Source of the DNA: Afipia birgiae 34632
GTDB taxonomy: Bacteria > Pseudomonadota > Alphaproteobacteria > Rhizobiales > Xanthobacteraceae
DNA: 64,000 nucleotides
Assembly (NCBI RefSeq): GCF_000308295.2
Contig: NZ_HG326652.1
Coordinates: 677,420 to 741,419, forward strand
Reading direction: 5' to 3'
In this document: in pieces, positions 9,188-17,686 of the stretch
Layout of the letters: the number at the start of each line of letters is the position of its first letter
Numbering within the stretch: the stretch's first letter is position 1
Program-made: the position numbers and the translations under genes
The notes under the pieces: model-generated
What the model was told of the DNA's origin: nothing
Database searches by the model: none
The model's input: only the letters and a program-made list of their open reading frames with translations

Positions 9188-10924
9188 CTACACGGCGGTC
9201 TGAATTACAACGGCAAATACGGGAACGGGCTGGTCGAACCCCTTCAACGTCCGCGCGTCGAGTTCAACGAGTGGCATTCTCGATCCGACCGCGGAAGCTG
9301 CGACACGGTCGATGAGGATTTCGGAATCCTGCGCGCTTGAACACAAGCGGGATGCAAGGTTCACCACGTTGCCAATCGCGCTGTAGTGGAGGCGGCCCTC
9401 GGAGCCAATCCGCCCAACCGTAGCTGGTCCCATTGCAAGTCCAACGCCGAAGCCAAGCCGGTGATCCAGCGCACGCCAACCGGCCAGAAGTTTCTGCACG
9501 CTCACTTGCATGTCGATCGCTGTGTTGACAGCCCGCAATGCGGGGTCCGAACAGGCAACGGGCGCGTTGACCAGCACCATCGCTCCGTCGCCGGAGAAGT
9601 TTATCAGCGTTCCTTCGTGGGCGCCGACGACCCGTTCGAGAACGTCGTAGTATTCGCGCAGCACGCTTAGGATAGTTTCGGGCTCCACGCGAGCCGAGAA
9701 GGCGGTGAAGCCGCGCATATCACAGAATATCGCGACCACTTCGACGCGCCGCCCATCGAGAACGCTATCGTCACCCGTACGGTCAATCAGTTCGGCGACT
9801 TGCGGTGCAAGAAAACGCTTGAGCCGGCTTATGCGTTCGGAGCGTTCCTGAGAAACCGCCAATTCGCTTGCCATCTCGTTGAATCGGGTCGCAAGCCGCT
9901 CGAATTCGTCACTCGTTGTAAGGTTGATGCGGTGGTCGAATTGCCCTGCGCCTATTCGGGGGACTCCTTCTTCGAGCAGGCGTATTGGTCCAATCATGCG
10001 CTGCGTCAGCCAATAGGCGAGGATGGCCGCGAGGGCTGCGCCGGCAATGAGCAACGCCGCGGTGCGCCAAAGCGCAGCGTAGATCGGCCCGAATGCCTCG
10101 GCGACAGGTTGTTTGACGATGACACTCCAGTCGACGCCAGGGATCTGCGCCATCGCCGCCAACACTGTTTTCCCCGCGATGTCCTGACCGGCAGCCGCTT
10201 GGCCAGGTTGAGCGAGAATGGCTGCCCGCAAGTTTTGAAGTGGTCGCTGCGCGTTTTCATCGGCGCGCAGCACGAGGCTGATGTCCGGATGCGCGACGAG
10301 GCGGCCCGGCTTATCAAGCACGAAGGCCTCGCCGGTACGTCCTACGCGAATCCCCGAGATGACCTGCCAAATGAACTTGAGATTGACCTCGGCGATGGCC
10401 ACCCCGTCCGCCGATCGGTTGCCCGCGATTGCGAGGGTCATGAATGGTTCTGAGCCGCCGTGGAACGTGACCGGGCCAAACCAGATTCGATCTGAACGGG
10501 CCCCCATTACAGCCGGTTTCGCCGACTGGTCCTCTCCGCCTTCGATCCTGTTCAGGCCGATGCGCGAAACGAACAGGCGTTCCTTGCCGGCGGGATCAAC
10601 CAGGCTCAGGCTTTCGATGGCCGGGACCTGGCGCAGCAGGCGTAAGGCGTCGAGCCTGCGTCTGTCGCCTGCATCATCCGGCCACGGCAATTGCACAGTC
10701 CAGCCAAGCTGATCGCGGATACTTTCGATGAAGTCCTGGATATTTACGGCTGCAAATCGGGCTTCTGCGTTCAGAAGGTCGTTTAGTCTGGCGCGCTGAT
10801 CGTGATAACCGAACCACGCTTCGCTTCCACCCGCGATCAGAAGCGGTATCACGGCCGCTGCAAAAAGGGCGCGAAAGTACTTCTTGAAAAGTGATGTACG
10901 TGGAGCGACGAGTGGATCGGACAT
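9188..10924 (-). CDS. membrane adenylate/guanylate cyclase with dCache sensor and HAMP
   Basis: Converts ATP or GTP to a cyclic nucleotide in response to a periplasmic signal. Order: a membrane helix at about 18-38, a dCache-like periplasmic region at about 40-275 (FVLDKPGRLVAHPDISLVL is typical), a second helix at about 285-305, HAMP at about 305-360, and a class III catalytic domain at about 385-575. The metal-binding Asp residues are visible in IFCDMRGF and NFSGDGAMV, so the enzyme looks active. Length 578. It follows the substrate-binding protein gene by 33 bases on the same strand, suggesting an operon in which the binding protein could present a ligand. That link is an inference. Confidence 0.88.
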   Translation of the reverse strand: MSDPLVAPRTSLFKKYFRALFAAAVIPLLIAGGSEAWFGYHDQRARLNDLLNAEARFAAVNIQDFIESIRDQLGWTVQLPWPDDAGDRRRLDALRLLRQVPAIESLSLVDPAGKERLFVSRIGLNRIEGGEDQSAKPAVMGARSDRIWFGPVTFHGGSEPFMTLAIAGNRSADGVAIAEVNLKFIWQVISGIRVGRTGEAFVLDKPGRLVAHPDISLVLRADENAQRPLQNLRAAILAQPGQAAAGQDIAGKTVLAAMAQIPGVDWSVIVKQPVAEAFGPIYAALWRTAALLIAGAALAAILAYWLTQRMIGPIRLLEEGVPRIGAGQFDHRINLTTSDEFERLATRFNEMASELAVSQERSERISRLKRFLAPQVAELIDRTGDDSVLDGRRVEVVAIFCDMRGFTAFSARVEPETILSVLREYYDVLERVVGAHEGTLINFSGDGAMVLVNAPVACSDPALRAVNTAIDMQVSVQKLLAGWRALDHRLGFGVGLAMGPATVGRIGSEGRLHYSAIGNVVNLASRLCSSAQDSEILIDRVAASAVGSRMPLVELDARTLKGFDQPVPVFAVVIQTAV

Positions 10925-10957
10925 CGTCCTATCTCGCGCGACGGCCGGGTGGCCAGG

Positions 10958-11974
10958 TCATTCGATTACCTCGTCGGCACTACCCAGAAGCGACGGCGGG
11001 AAGGTTATGCCGAGGGCGTTAGCGGCTTTCAGATTGATGAACAGCTCGACCTTGGTGACTCGTTGTACCGGCAAATCGGAGGGCTTCTCGCCCTTGAGGA
11101 TACGGCCAGCATACATCCCGGTGTGGCGGTGCGACTGACTGAAATCTCCACCGTAGCTCATCAGGCCGCCAGCGAGAGGGAAGTCGCGGGATTGGGTCAT
11201 TGCAGGGACGGCATGCCGGACCGAGAGCGCGGCAAGCAGCTGGCTGCGATAAGCGAAATAGGGATCTGAGCTGAAGACAAGTCCACCCGCTCGCATTTCA
11301 TTCACAGCAGTGAACATGCTGCCAAACTCTTCCTCCATGCTGGTCTTCAGGACGATCAACTCCAATCCGAGACTGCTCGCCGCGGTACGGAGGTTCTTCA
11401 ATTGTGTTTCCGAGGTTGGGCTTGTCGGATTGATGGCAACGGCAAACATCTTGGCACCCGGGCGCACCTCACGCATGAATTCAAGGCGCTTGCGCGATAC
11501 CTCCACGCTCAAGCTTGACACGCCAGTGAGATTGCCTCCTGGCCGGGACAGGCTGTCCACCACGCCGAGCGCAATGGGGTCGCCACCCATCTCGAAGACA
11601 ACCGGGATGGTCGCAGTCGCTGATTTTGCCGCGAGCGCGACCTCAGCTCCGCCGGCTGCTACAATCACGGTCACCTGACGGCTGGCTAAATCCTTTGCGA
11701 GTGCGGGCAGCCGGCTGTACCGACCTTCCGCCCATCGAAACTCGATCGTCACATTGCGACCCTCGGCGTAACCGGTTTCCGCCAAGCCGCTTCGGAAGGC
11801 GGTGAGGCGACTGCCATAACGTTCTGGGGTTTCGGAGCCAAGGTACCCGATGACCGGCATAGTCAGCGCACGGGCCGGGACCGTCCATGCGGCCGCACTA
11901 CCAACGAGTGCGATGAAATCGCGCCGCCTCATTCGAATAGCGGTTTCGGCAGGGGCTCGAGGCATGAAACGCAT
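10958..11974 (-). CDS. ABC transporter substrate-binding protein (TrpX/ABC_sub_bind family)
   Basis: A periplasmic binding protein of the ABC_sub_bind family, a type widespread and mostly uncharacterised in Bradyrhizobium. The N-terminus has a Tat-like signal MRRRDFIALVGSAAAW. The mature start TMPVIGYLGSETPERY and the late GLMSYGGDFSQSHRHTGMYA region are diagnostic. ATG 11974 has GGAAAGAG at good spacing; ATG 11932 would begin at the Tat motif, and TTG or other starts to 12010 are possible. No permease or ATPase gene is adjacent, so it is either an orphan or serves the cyclase encoded 33 bases downstream. The ligand is unknown. Confidence 0.85.
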   Translation of the reverse strand: MRFMPRAPAETAIRMRRRDFIALVGSAAAWTVPARALTMPVIGYLGSETPERYGSRLTAFRSGLAETGYAEGRNVTIEFRWAEGRYSRLPALAKDLASRQVTVIVAAGGAEVALAAKSATATIPVVFEMGGDPIALGVVDSLSRPGGNLTGVSSLSVEVSRKRLEFMREVRPGAKMFAVAINPTSPTSETQLKNLRTAASSLGLELIVLKTSMEEEFGSMFTAVNEMRAGGLVFSSDPYFAYRSQLLAALSVRHAVPAMTQSRDFPLAGGLMSYGGDFSQSHRHTGMYAGRILKGEKPSDLPVQRVTKVELFINLKAANALGITFPPSLLGSADEVIE

Positions 11975-12180
11975 GGTTCTCTTTCCAACCAACGTCGCCC
12001 ATCCACTCACCGCAGCATAGCCGCGCGGGCTCGGTTACGGAACCGGATATCCTGCCGTGCGCCTGCGCACTGGTGACGCGTGAGGTTAGGGGAACGAACC
12101 GGCTTAGACCCCTTTTCGGTCAACTCTGCGGGGCAGGCGAAATGCAGACCTTGATTCAAGGCCGGTAAAAGCGATGTGCG

Positions 12181-12258
12181 TGCGCTGCAAGATGCAGCGC
12201 ATCTTCGTTGCAATGCGCAACACGGTTTCGTTGACGCTTCTTCTTTTGCGTCTAACAT
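12181..12258 (+). promoter_or_regulatory. promoter and palindromic operator of the PQQ alcohol dehydrogenase gene
   Basis: A near-perfect dyad TGCGCTGCA-AGA-TGCAGCGCA occupies 12181-12201 with 9-base arms. A second dyad GTTGC-N5-GCAAC lies at 12207-12221. Downstream, TTGACG (12231-12236) and TAACAT (12253-12258) with a 16-base spacer form a plausible sigma70-type promoter, 36 bases before the ATG at 12294. The dyads lie just upstream of the -35, as for an activator site. The regulator is not encoded nearby in a recognisable way. Confidence 0.55.
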
Positions 12259-12293
12259 TCAACAAGGCCCGTGAGAGGCCGTGGGAGGAATGC

Positions 12294-14468
12294 ATGACAC
12301 GTCTTGCTAGCCCGTTTGCTCGCCGACAACTTTCAATAAATGCCGTAACCCAGCGCTCATCGCTGGGTTTTTTGATGATCGCGTCCGCTGTTGCGGCGCT
12401 CGCCAGCTTCTCCGCAGCTTTTGCACAATCGCCGGCAAAGGGATCGCCCGAACACATCAAGGCGGTCACATCCGCGGTCGACCAAAACTCCATCAAGGCC
12501 AATACCGCGACGTCGAACGACTGGCCGACGGTTGGCCTCGATTACGGAGAAACCCGCTTCAGCAAGCTGAACCAGCTCAACACCGATAATGTCAAAAATC
12601 TGGGTCTGGTCTGGTCGTACAATCTGGAATCGTCTCGCGGCGTCGAAGCGACGCCCATCGTTGTCGATGGCATTATGTATGTTACTGCTTCGTGGAGCGT
12701 TGTGCATGCCATTGACGTCCGCACGGGCAAGCAGATCTGGACCTTCGATCCCGAGGTGCCGCGCAGCATCGGCTACAAGGGCTGCTGCGACGTCGTGAAT
12801 CGTGGCGTTGCGCTTCACAAGGGCAAGATCTTCGTCGGCGCCTATGACGGGCGGCTGATTGCCCTCGATGCCGTGACCGGCAAGAAGGTCTGGGAGAAAG
12901 ACACTCTCATCGACAAGGAGCACTCCTACACGATCACCGGCGCGCCGCGCGTCGTGAACGGGAAGGTGGTGATTGGTAACGGCGGCGCGGAGTATGGCGC
13001 GCGCGGCTACGTCACGGCCTATGACGCCGAAACCGGCAACCAGGCCTGGCGATGGTTCGTTGTTCCAGGTGATCCGTCGAAGCCTTACGAAGATGAATCG
13101 ATGGAGAAGGCCGCGAAAACGTGGGATCCGGCGGGCAAGTACTGGGTCAACGGTGGCGGCGGAACCGCATGGGATACCATCACCTTCGATCCCGAACTGA
13201 ACCTCGTTTATATCGGGACTGGCAACGGTTCGCCGTGGAATCGTCATCACCGCAGCCCTGCGGGCGGCGACAACCTGTATCTTGCCTCGATCGTCGCACT
13301 GAATGCGGATACCGGAAAATACGTTTGGCATTATCAGGAAACGCCGGGTGATCACTGGGACTATACCTCGACCCAGCCGATGATCCTGGCGGACATCAAT
13401 ATCGACGGTGCACCGAGGAAGGTCATTCTTCACGCACCGAAGAACGGCTTCTTCTTCGTCATCGATCGTACTAACGGCAAGTTCATCTCGGCCAAGAATT
13501 TCGTCGATGTGAACTGGGCCACGGGGTATGACGCAAACGGGCGGCCAATCGAGGTTGCAGCGGCGCGCGATCCGGAAAAGGGAATGGACAGTATCCCCGG
13601 TCCGTACGGCGCCCATAATTGGCATCCGATGTCGTTCAATCCGATGACCGGTCTGGTCTATCTGCCGGCCCAAGGCGTGCCGCTGAATCTGACTCCGCAA
13701 AAGGACTGGAAGCACAACGCCAACAAACCGGGCGACTTCGGCGGCAATACCGGCTGGAATACCGGCTTCGTGCTGAACGCGACGCCGCCAAAGAACCTGC
13801 CGTTCGGCCGGCTCATTGCGTGGGATCCGGTCAAGCAGAAGGAAGCGTGGAAGCAGGAATACATTGCTCCGTGGAACGGCGGCACACTGACCACCGCCGG
13901 CAACCTCGTGTTCCAAGGAACAGCCGACGGCCGCTTCATCGCCTACAACGCAACGACAGGTGAAAAGCTTTGGGAAAGCCCGACAGGCACCGGCATCGTA
14001 GCGGCTGCCTCAACCTACATGCTCGACGGCAAGCAATATGTGTCCATCGCAGTCGGGTGGGGCGGCGTATTCGGAATTGCGGTACGTGCGACCGAGAACA
14101 ACAACCCCGGCAGGGTTTATACCTTCGCCGTCGGCGGCAAAGCTCCATTGCCGGAAATGACAAAGTATCAGATGGAGAGCCTTGTCGCGGGCGTGAAATA
14201 CGATCCGGCGGATGTCGGGCCGGGGACGGCGCTCTACGTCAGCAGTTGCGTCACATGCCATGGCGTGCCGGGTGTCGATAAGGGCGGTAACGTTAGAAAC
14301 CTCGGATATGTCGGTCCCGAGACGATCGCGAACCTGAAGAATTTTGTCTTCAAGGGTCCCCATGTCGACAAGGGCATGCCGGATTTCACTGGCAAGCTGA
14401 GTGAAGACGATGTCGTCAAGATCATCGCTTTTATTCAGGGAACCGCGGACGCAGTTCGTCCGAAGTGA
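12294..14468 (+). CDS. PQQ-dependent quinohemoprotein alcohol dehydrogenase
   Basis: A periplasmic enzyme that oxidises alcohols to aldehydes using PQQ and passes electrons to its own C-terminal cytochrome c. A signal peptide covers about residues 1-45. An eight-bladed PQQ propeller with W-motifs follows, including the adjacent-Cys pair GCCDVV at 164-165 that stacks on PQQ. WDYT at 355-358 has Thr where lanthanide-dependent XoxF enzymes carry a second Asp, so calcium use is expected. The heme site CVTCH is at 652-656, with a likely axial Met in KGMPDF at about 695. Length 724. ATG 12294 has GGGAGGA upstream. No PQQ-synthesis genes are in the window. It resembles type II ethanol dehydrogenases rather than MxaF; the substrate is uncertain. 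Confidence 0.93.
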   Translation: MTRLASPFARRQLSINAVTQRSSLGFLMIASAVAALASFSAAFAQSPAKGSPEHIKAVTSAVDQNSIKANTATSNDWPTVGLDYGETRFSKLNQLNTDNVKNLGLVWSYNLESSRGVEATPIVVDGIMYVTASWSVVHAIDVRTGKQIWTFDPEVPRSIGYKGCCDVVNRGVALHKGKIFVGAYDGRLIALDAVTGKKVWEKDTLIDKEHSYTITGAPRVVNGKVVIGNGGAEYGARGYVTAYDAETGNQAWRWFVVPGDPSKPYEDESMEKAAKTWDPAGKYWVNGGGGTAWDTITFDPELNLVYIGTGNGSPWNRHHRSPAGGDNLYLASIVALNADTGKYVWHYQETPGDHWDYTSTQPMILADINIDGAPRKVILHAPKNGFFFVIDRTNGKFISAKNFVDVNWATGYDANGRPIEVAAARDPEKGMDSIPGPYGAHNWHPMSFNPMTGLVYLPAQGVPLNLTPQKDWKHNANKPGDFGGNTGWNTGFVLNATPPKNLPFGRLIAWDPVKQKEAWKQEYIAPWNGGTLTTAGNLVFQGTADGRFIAYNATTGEKLWESPTGTGIVAAASTYMLDGKQYVSIAVGWGGVFGIAVRATENNNPGRVYTFAVGGKAPLPEMTKYQMESLVAGVKYDPADVGPGTALYVSSCVTCHGVPGVDKGGNVRNLGYVGPETIANLKNFVFKGPHVDKGMPDFTGKLSEDDVVKIIAFIQGTADAVRPK

Positions 14469-14544
14469 GTCGACCGCCTTGTCTGGCGCGTGGCGCGAGT
14501 CGTTTCGGCCTTCACTGCGCTTACCGAGGCTGCGCTTGTTTCAC

Positions 14545-14585
14545 CGTCATTCCGGGTCTGCGCCAGGACGCAGCCCGGAATGACG
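14545..14585. repeat. dispersed palindromic repeat after the alcohol dehydrogenase gene
   Basis: CGTCATTCCGGG and CCCGGAATGACG form perfect 12-base arms, extended inwards by imperfect pairing with CTGCG and CGCAG. It lies 76 bases after the stop codon. The CGTCATTCCGGG core is typical of short palindromic repeats scattered in Bradyrhizobium relatives. It may end the transcript, although no T-run follows. Confidence 0.65.
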
Positions 14586-14666
14586 AGGTCGCAGGCATCG
14601 GGGTGACGACCCAGACTGTGCAAGTGGGTTGCGCGGTGACCCGGTCTAACCTATTGAAACCGTCAT

Positions 14667-14739
14667 GCGCTCTTAGCTCGGCTGGATAGAGCATCGGATT
14701 TCGATTCCGGGGGGCGGGAGTTCGAATCTCCAGCGATCC
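14667..14739 (+). pseudogene. degenerate tRNA-Arg (anticodon TCG)
   Basis: The sequence folds as a tRNA over most of its length: T8-A9, D arm GCTC...GAGC, and anticodon stem TCGGA/TCCGG with loop TTTCGAT giving anticodon TCG. The T loop TTCGAAT sits in a partly paired stem. The acceptor fails: 5' GCGCTCT cannot pair with the 3' AGCGATC, and no CCA is encoded. It is therefore a remnant or a recombined copy whose 3' end was replaced, as seen at tRNA integration sites. The ATG of the next gene begins two bases after it. Confidence 0.6.
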
Positions 14740-14741
14740 TT

Positions 14742-15593
14742 ATGAAACCGATGTCAAAGAGCCTTTCCCCGGAACGAAACAGGCCACCCAATCCAGCGCT
14801 CGCAAAGGCGGTGCTGGCATTGCAGATGCAGCAACTTGAAGACGCAGAGCAGCTCGCGTCGCAAGTCCTGAAATCCGATCGCGGTAACACGCTTGCCGCA
14901 GAAATCCTGGGGCGCGCTCTTCTGGCGCAAAATCGCCTCGACGAGGCCATCCTGCACCTGGCCAAATTCGCGCGCAGGACCGACGAGCCATCGATCGAAA
15001 CTTTGCTTGCGGGCATGCTCGCCGCTGTCGGCCGCCGAGACGAAGCGCTGGATCATTTACGACGCGCCGTCGCCCGACGACCGCCCTACCTTCCGGCATT
15101 TGTCGAACTCGCACTCCAGTTGCGCAAGACCGGACAATTTGACGAGGCGATGACCGTTACCGAAAGCGGGCTGACGTTCGAGCCACAATCGGCCGATCTG
15201 CAACTTGCCTTGGGATATGTTCTGGTGGAACGCAACGAGCGTATCCGGGCGCAGGAGGTGTTTGCCAAAGTCCACGCGGCGGAGCCGACACACCACGACG
15301 CTTTGATGACTCTTGCGGCGGCGATGATCTGGGATGGCGACTACGCACGGGCCGCAGACCTCTACCGCCGCGCGCTAGCTATCAAGCCCCTGGATGATAC
15401 GCGGATCCGGCTCGGGAAATGCTTGCTTGAACTCCGGCAGCGGGAGGAAGCGGAAGCGCTCTTTCGCACAGCCGCCCACGGGCTGAGCAAATTCGCCGCG
15501 CCTTCAGTCATCGCGATGGTATCTGCATCGCATGGGCGAATCTTCCTGCAGCCGAGTGCGGCGCTGGACTTTTTGCGCGCCCGAAACAATTGA
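14742..15593 (+). CDS. tetratricopeptide-repeat protein
   Basis: A 283-residue soluble protein made almost wholly of TPR-like helix pairs. Examples are NRLDEAILHLAKFARR (about 66-82), RRDEALDHLRRAVARRPPYL (about 98-117), GQFDEAMTVTESGLTFEP and GDYARAADLYRRALAIKP. No signal peptide, membrane helix or catalytic domain is visible, so a scaffold or partner-binding role is the most that can be said. The start is odd: ATG 14742 sits two bases after the degenerate tRNA with no ribosome site, and ATG 14751 is an alternative. The 5' end may have been formed by recombination at the tRNA. Confidence 0.75.
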   Translation: MKPMSKSLSPERNRPPNPALAKAVLALQMQQLEDAEQLASQVLKSDRGNTLAAEILGRALLAQNRLDEAILHLAKFARRTDEPSIETLLAGMLAAVGRRDEALDHLRRAVARRPPYLPAFVELALQLRKTGQFDEAMTVTESGLTFEPQSADLQLALGYVLVERNERIRAQEVFAKVHAAEPTHHDALMTLAAAMIWDGDYARAADLYRRALAIKPLDDTRIRLGKCLLELRQREEAEALFRTAAHGLSKFAAPSVIAMVSASHGRIFLQPSAALDFLRARNN

Positions 15594-15671
15594 ACGTTAC
15601 GGGTGGAGGGGATTTGACATTCGCTACCCGGCTGACCACGCATCGGTAATGCGAATGTTAGAATCGGACCA

Positions 15672-16385
15672 CTAGACCCGAAACTGACGCCGGTAAACGC
15701 CGGTCTCGCGAGACATCAAGCCCAGGAGATCGTGCGTACGCTGCGTGTCCTCTTCCGTGAAAACCGCGGTTCGCAAACTCCATTTTTCCCGCTTCACCGG
15801 AAAGCATTGAGCGACCGGCGTTCCTTTCGGCAGTACGCCGCTGAAATTCGTGTCGCGCCATCGCGTCGGAAAGTGAATCCAGCCATCGCGATAGTTGTCG
15901 CAATCGACCCATCCCGTTAGCGTCGTAAACGGCAAATCGAACCTGTTGACGGGATGCGTGAACAGCAGGGAATAACCTTCCGGTGCTTCGATGGTCCAGA
16001 GATTGTGAAACTTGATCACGAAGCGGTCGGATTCGAAGAGCGGCGTGCCCGTAAGTTGAGTACTGTCGTGCAGCCCCAGCGGAGAGCGCGGGAAATTGAC
16101 AGTACCGCATGGCGGCAAATCATTATCCCAGGTAAATTCGCCATTCTCGAACTTTACATCGCAGATCAGCGGGATCAGAAAACCCGACGTCATCGCATCC
16201 ACGAAGGGCGGGCAACGCTTCACGGTATCGTTCTGGCCCCCCATAATCTCGCTGGACACCTCTTGTGGCATGGTTTTCAACCAGTCCGGCAAGCCCTGCG
16301 CCGCAGGGATCGGCGGCGGCAACAGACCTTCGAGTTCTTTCGGGCAGCGAAACGTCAGCAATTGCGAGGTGTCAGGCGGGGGCAT
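15672..16385 (-). CDS. conserved protein of unknown function, DUF6065-like
   Basis: A 237-residue soluble protein. Motifs such as DWLKTMPQE, TVKRCPPFVDAMTSGFLIPL and the later TPLFESDRFVIKFHN agree with my memory of the DUF6065 family, found in proteobacteria and phages and without a known function. No signal peptide or membrane helix is seen. The gene is convergent with the TPR gene (79-base gap) and stands alone. An iron or oxygenase-like fold is conceivable from the scattered His and Asp residues, but nothing in the sequence proves it. Confidence 0.7.
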   Translation of the reverse strand: MPPPDTSQLLTFRCPKELEGLLPPPIPAAQGLPDWLKTMPQEVSSEIMGGQNDTVKRCPPFVDAMTSGFLIPLICDVKFENGEFTWDNDLPPCGTVNFPRSPLGLHDSTQLTGTPLFESDRFVIKFHNLWTIEAPEGYSLLFTHPVNRFDLPFTTLTGWVDCDNYRDGWIHFPTRWRDTNFSGVLPKGTPVAQCFPVKREKWSLRTAVFTEEDTQRTHDLLGLMSRETGVYRRQFRV

Positions 16386-16642
16386 AACAGCAACAGTCTC
16401 AAAACCATAAGGTAGAATGTAATCCAGCTTGATGCTATCATCTACATTGCTCGCTCGCTACTCTTATGCCGACGAAATGCAGACCAGTAATGACGCGTCG
16501 CTTGAATCTGCACTGCGTTCGAACGGAATTCGAACGGCGGGCCATCCTCGCACCACTCATCACCCTTAACGAAATTCCAACACAACAAAGCCAAAGTTGA
16601 GCTTCATCTGTTCCGTCCCGTTGACGCCAGGTCATTTCCGGC

Positions 16643-17086
16643 ATGCGATTTTGGGTTCCAGCTACGATTTTGATCGCGTTGAGCGGTCCCGCGCATGCGG
16701 ACCTGCGCATCACGCGCGACCACGGCGGCTACGTTGAAGAGTACAAGGAAAAGTACTCGCGCATTCGTGCGCGGGGCGAGCGCGTCATCATCGACGGCAT
16801 TTGCAATTCGGCCTGCACAATGGTGTTCGGCATCGTTCCGATCAGCAAGATCTGCGTGACGCCGCGCGCCAGCCTTGGATTTCATCTGGCTTACTATGAC
16901 AAGGCCTGGACCTTTGGCATCAAGGTCAACAGCAGCGAGGGGACATCGGATTTGATGTCGTACTACCCGCCGTCTGTGAAGTCATGGATCAGCCGCAACG
17001 GCGGCCTCACCAACGAGATGAAGAAGATCAAGAATGGAAGCGATCTGTGGAAGATCGTTGATCCGTGCCCGGAAGAGTTCTTCTGA
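16643..17086 (+). CDS. small exported protein, ClpP/crotonase-like core
   Basis: 147 residues. The first 19 form a signal peptide (ending GPAHA). The segment RVIIDGICNSACTMVFG resembles the nucleophile region of periplasmic ClpP-like serine proteases, where the Ser in NSAC would be the nucleophile. ASLGFHLAY supplies a later His. A catalytic Asp is not obvious, so activity is uncertain. Similar small proteins occur in Bradyrhizobium relatives. The gene is alone, with a 257-base upstream gap in which no other gene is seen. Confidence 0.7.
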   Translation: MRFWVPATILIALSGPAHADLRITRDHGGYVEEYKEKYSRIRARGERVIIDGICNSACTMVFGIVPISKICVTPRASLGFHLAYYDKAWTFGIKVNSSEGTSDLMSYYPPSVKSWISRNGGLTNEMKKIKNGSDLWKIVDPCPEEFF

Positions 17087-17686
17087 TCTTCTGTCGCATC
17101 GCGCGTCACTTCGACTTCAGATTCAGTTTTCAAACAGCCCGTTCATTCACGCACGCGCATTCGCTCTCGCGCATCGCGCGAGGTGAGCTTTGGTCTTACC
17201 CCCTCAAAGGGTGAGGGGCATGGAGCGCCGCGAGGCGCAAATGTGTTGTTTCGCTTCCCGTGCGAAGGGAAGCGCATCGCCTTGCGGCGCTCCGCAGACA
17301 AGTTCACGCAGTCTGCGCAAGCTTGACTGCTATTTGGCGGCGATTTTGGGCGAGGGGAGCGTGCTTCCGGGACAGGACAAGCGCGACACGCGCCTCGATC
17401 CGGCTGGCTTTCGCCGGCCTTCATCCTGTCCGCGTCCAGCCACTGAAGGCAGAGCCACGTAGTTGGCCCGGACGCTGACCCCAGCCTCCCGGACGACGTG
17501 TGTGCGAGACACGCGCGCGGGCGCCGCATCCTGCTCCGCTTCAAAAGCGCCCTCGAGAAGCGCCCCTCACGAACAGAACGATTGAGAATATAATCCTAGA
17601 TCGAGACATGTCAAGGAGAGATCGGAAATCTCAACACGTCGTCCCCGCGCAGGCGGGGACGACATTGAGCGTGTGGCATGGCAAGT
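17087..17686. other. 600-base gene-free region with repeats
   Basis: No gene is supported. A minus-strand open frame at 17143-17544 is rich in Arg, Ser and Pro, with no motif. The stretch 17190-17320 is full of short imperfect inverted repeats (for example CCCCTCAAAGGGTGAGGGG and GGAGCGCCGCGAGGCGC) and looks like a composite non-coding repeat. The last part holds a separate palindrome at 17638-17663. Confidence 0.5.
17638..17663. repeat. palindromic repeat or terminator after the formaldehyde dehydrogenase gene
   Basis: GTCGTCCCCGC and GCGGGGACGAC are perfect 11-base arms around GCAG, 24 bases beyond the stop codon of the minus-strand gene. The CCCCGCGCAGGCGGGG core is a widespread dispersed palindrome in Rhizobiales. 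It could form a strong RNA stem at the transcript end, but no T-run is present. Confidence 0.65.

Noticed and set aside
12357-13916. A 519-residue minus-strand open frame opposite the alcohol dehydrogenase
   Set aside because: The plus strand has a clear signal peptide, PQQ motifs and heme site. The minus frame has no motif and is Arg/Val/Asp-rich as expected for an antisense shadow.
17143-17544. A 133-residue minus-strand frame in the gene-free region
   Set aside because: Rich in Ser, Pro and Arg, overlapping short inverted repeats; it looks like a repeat read as protein.
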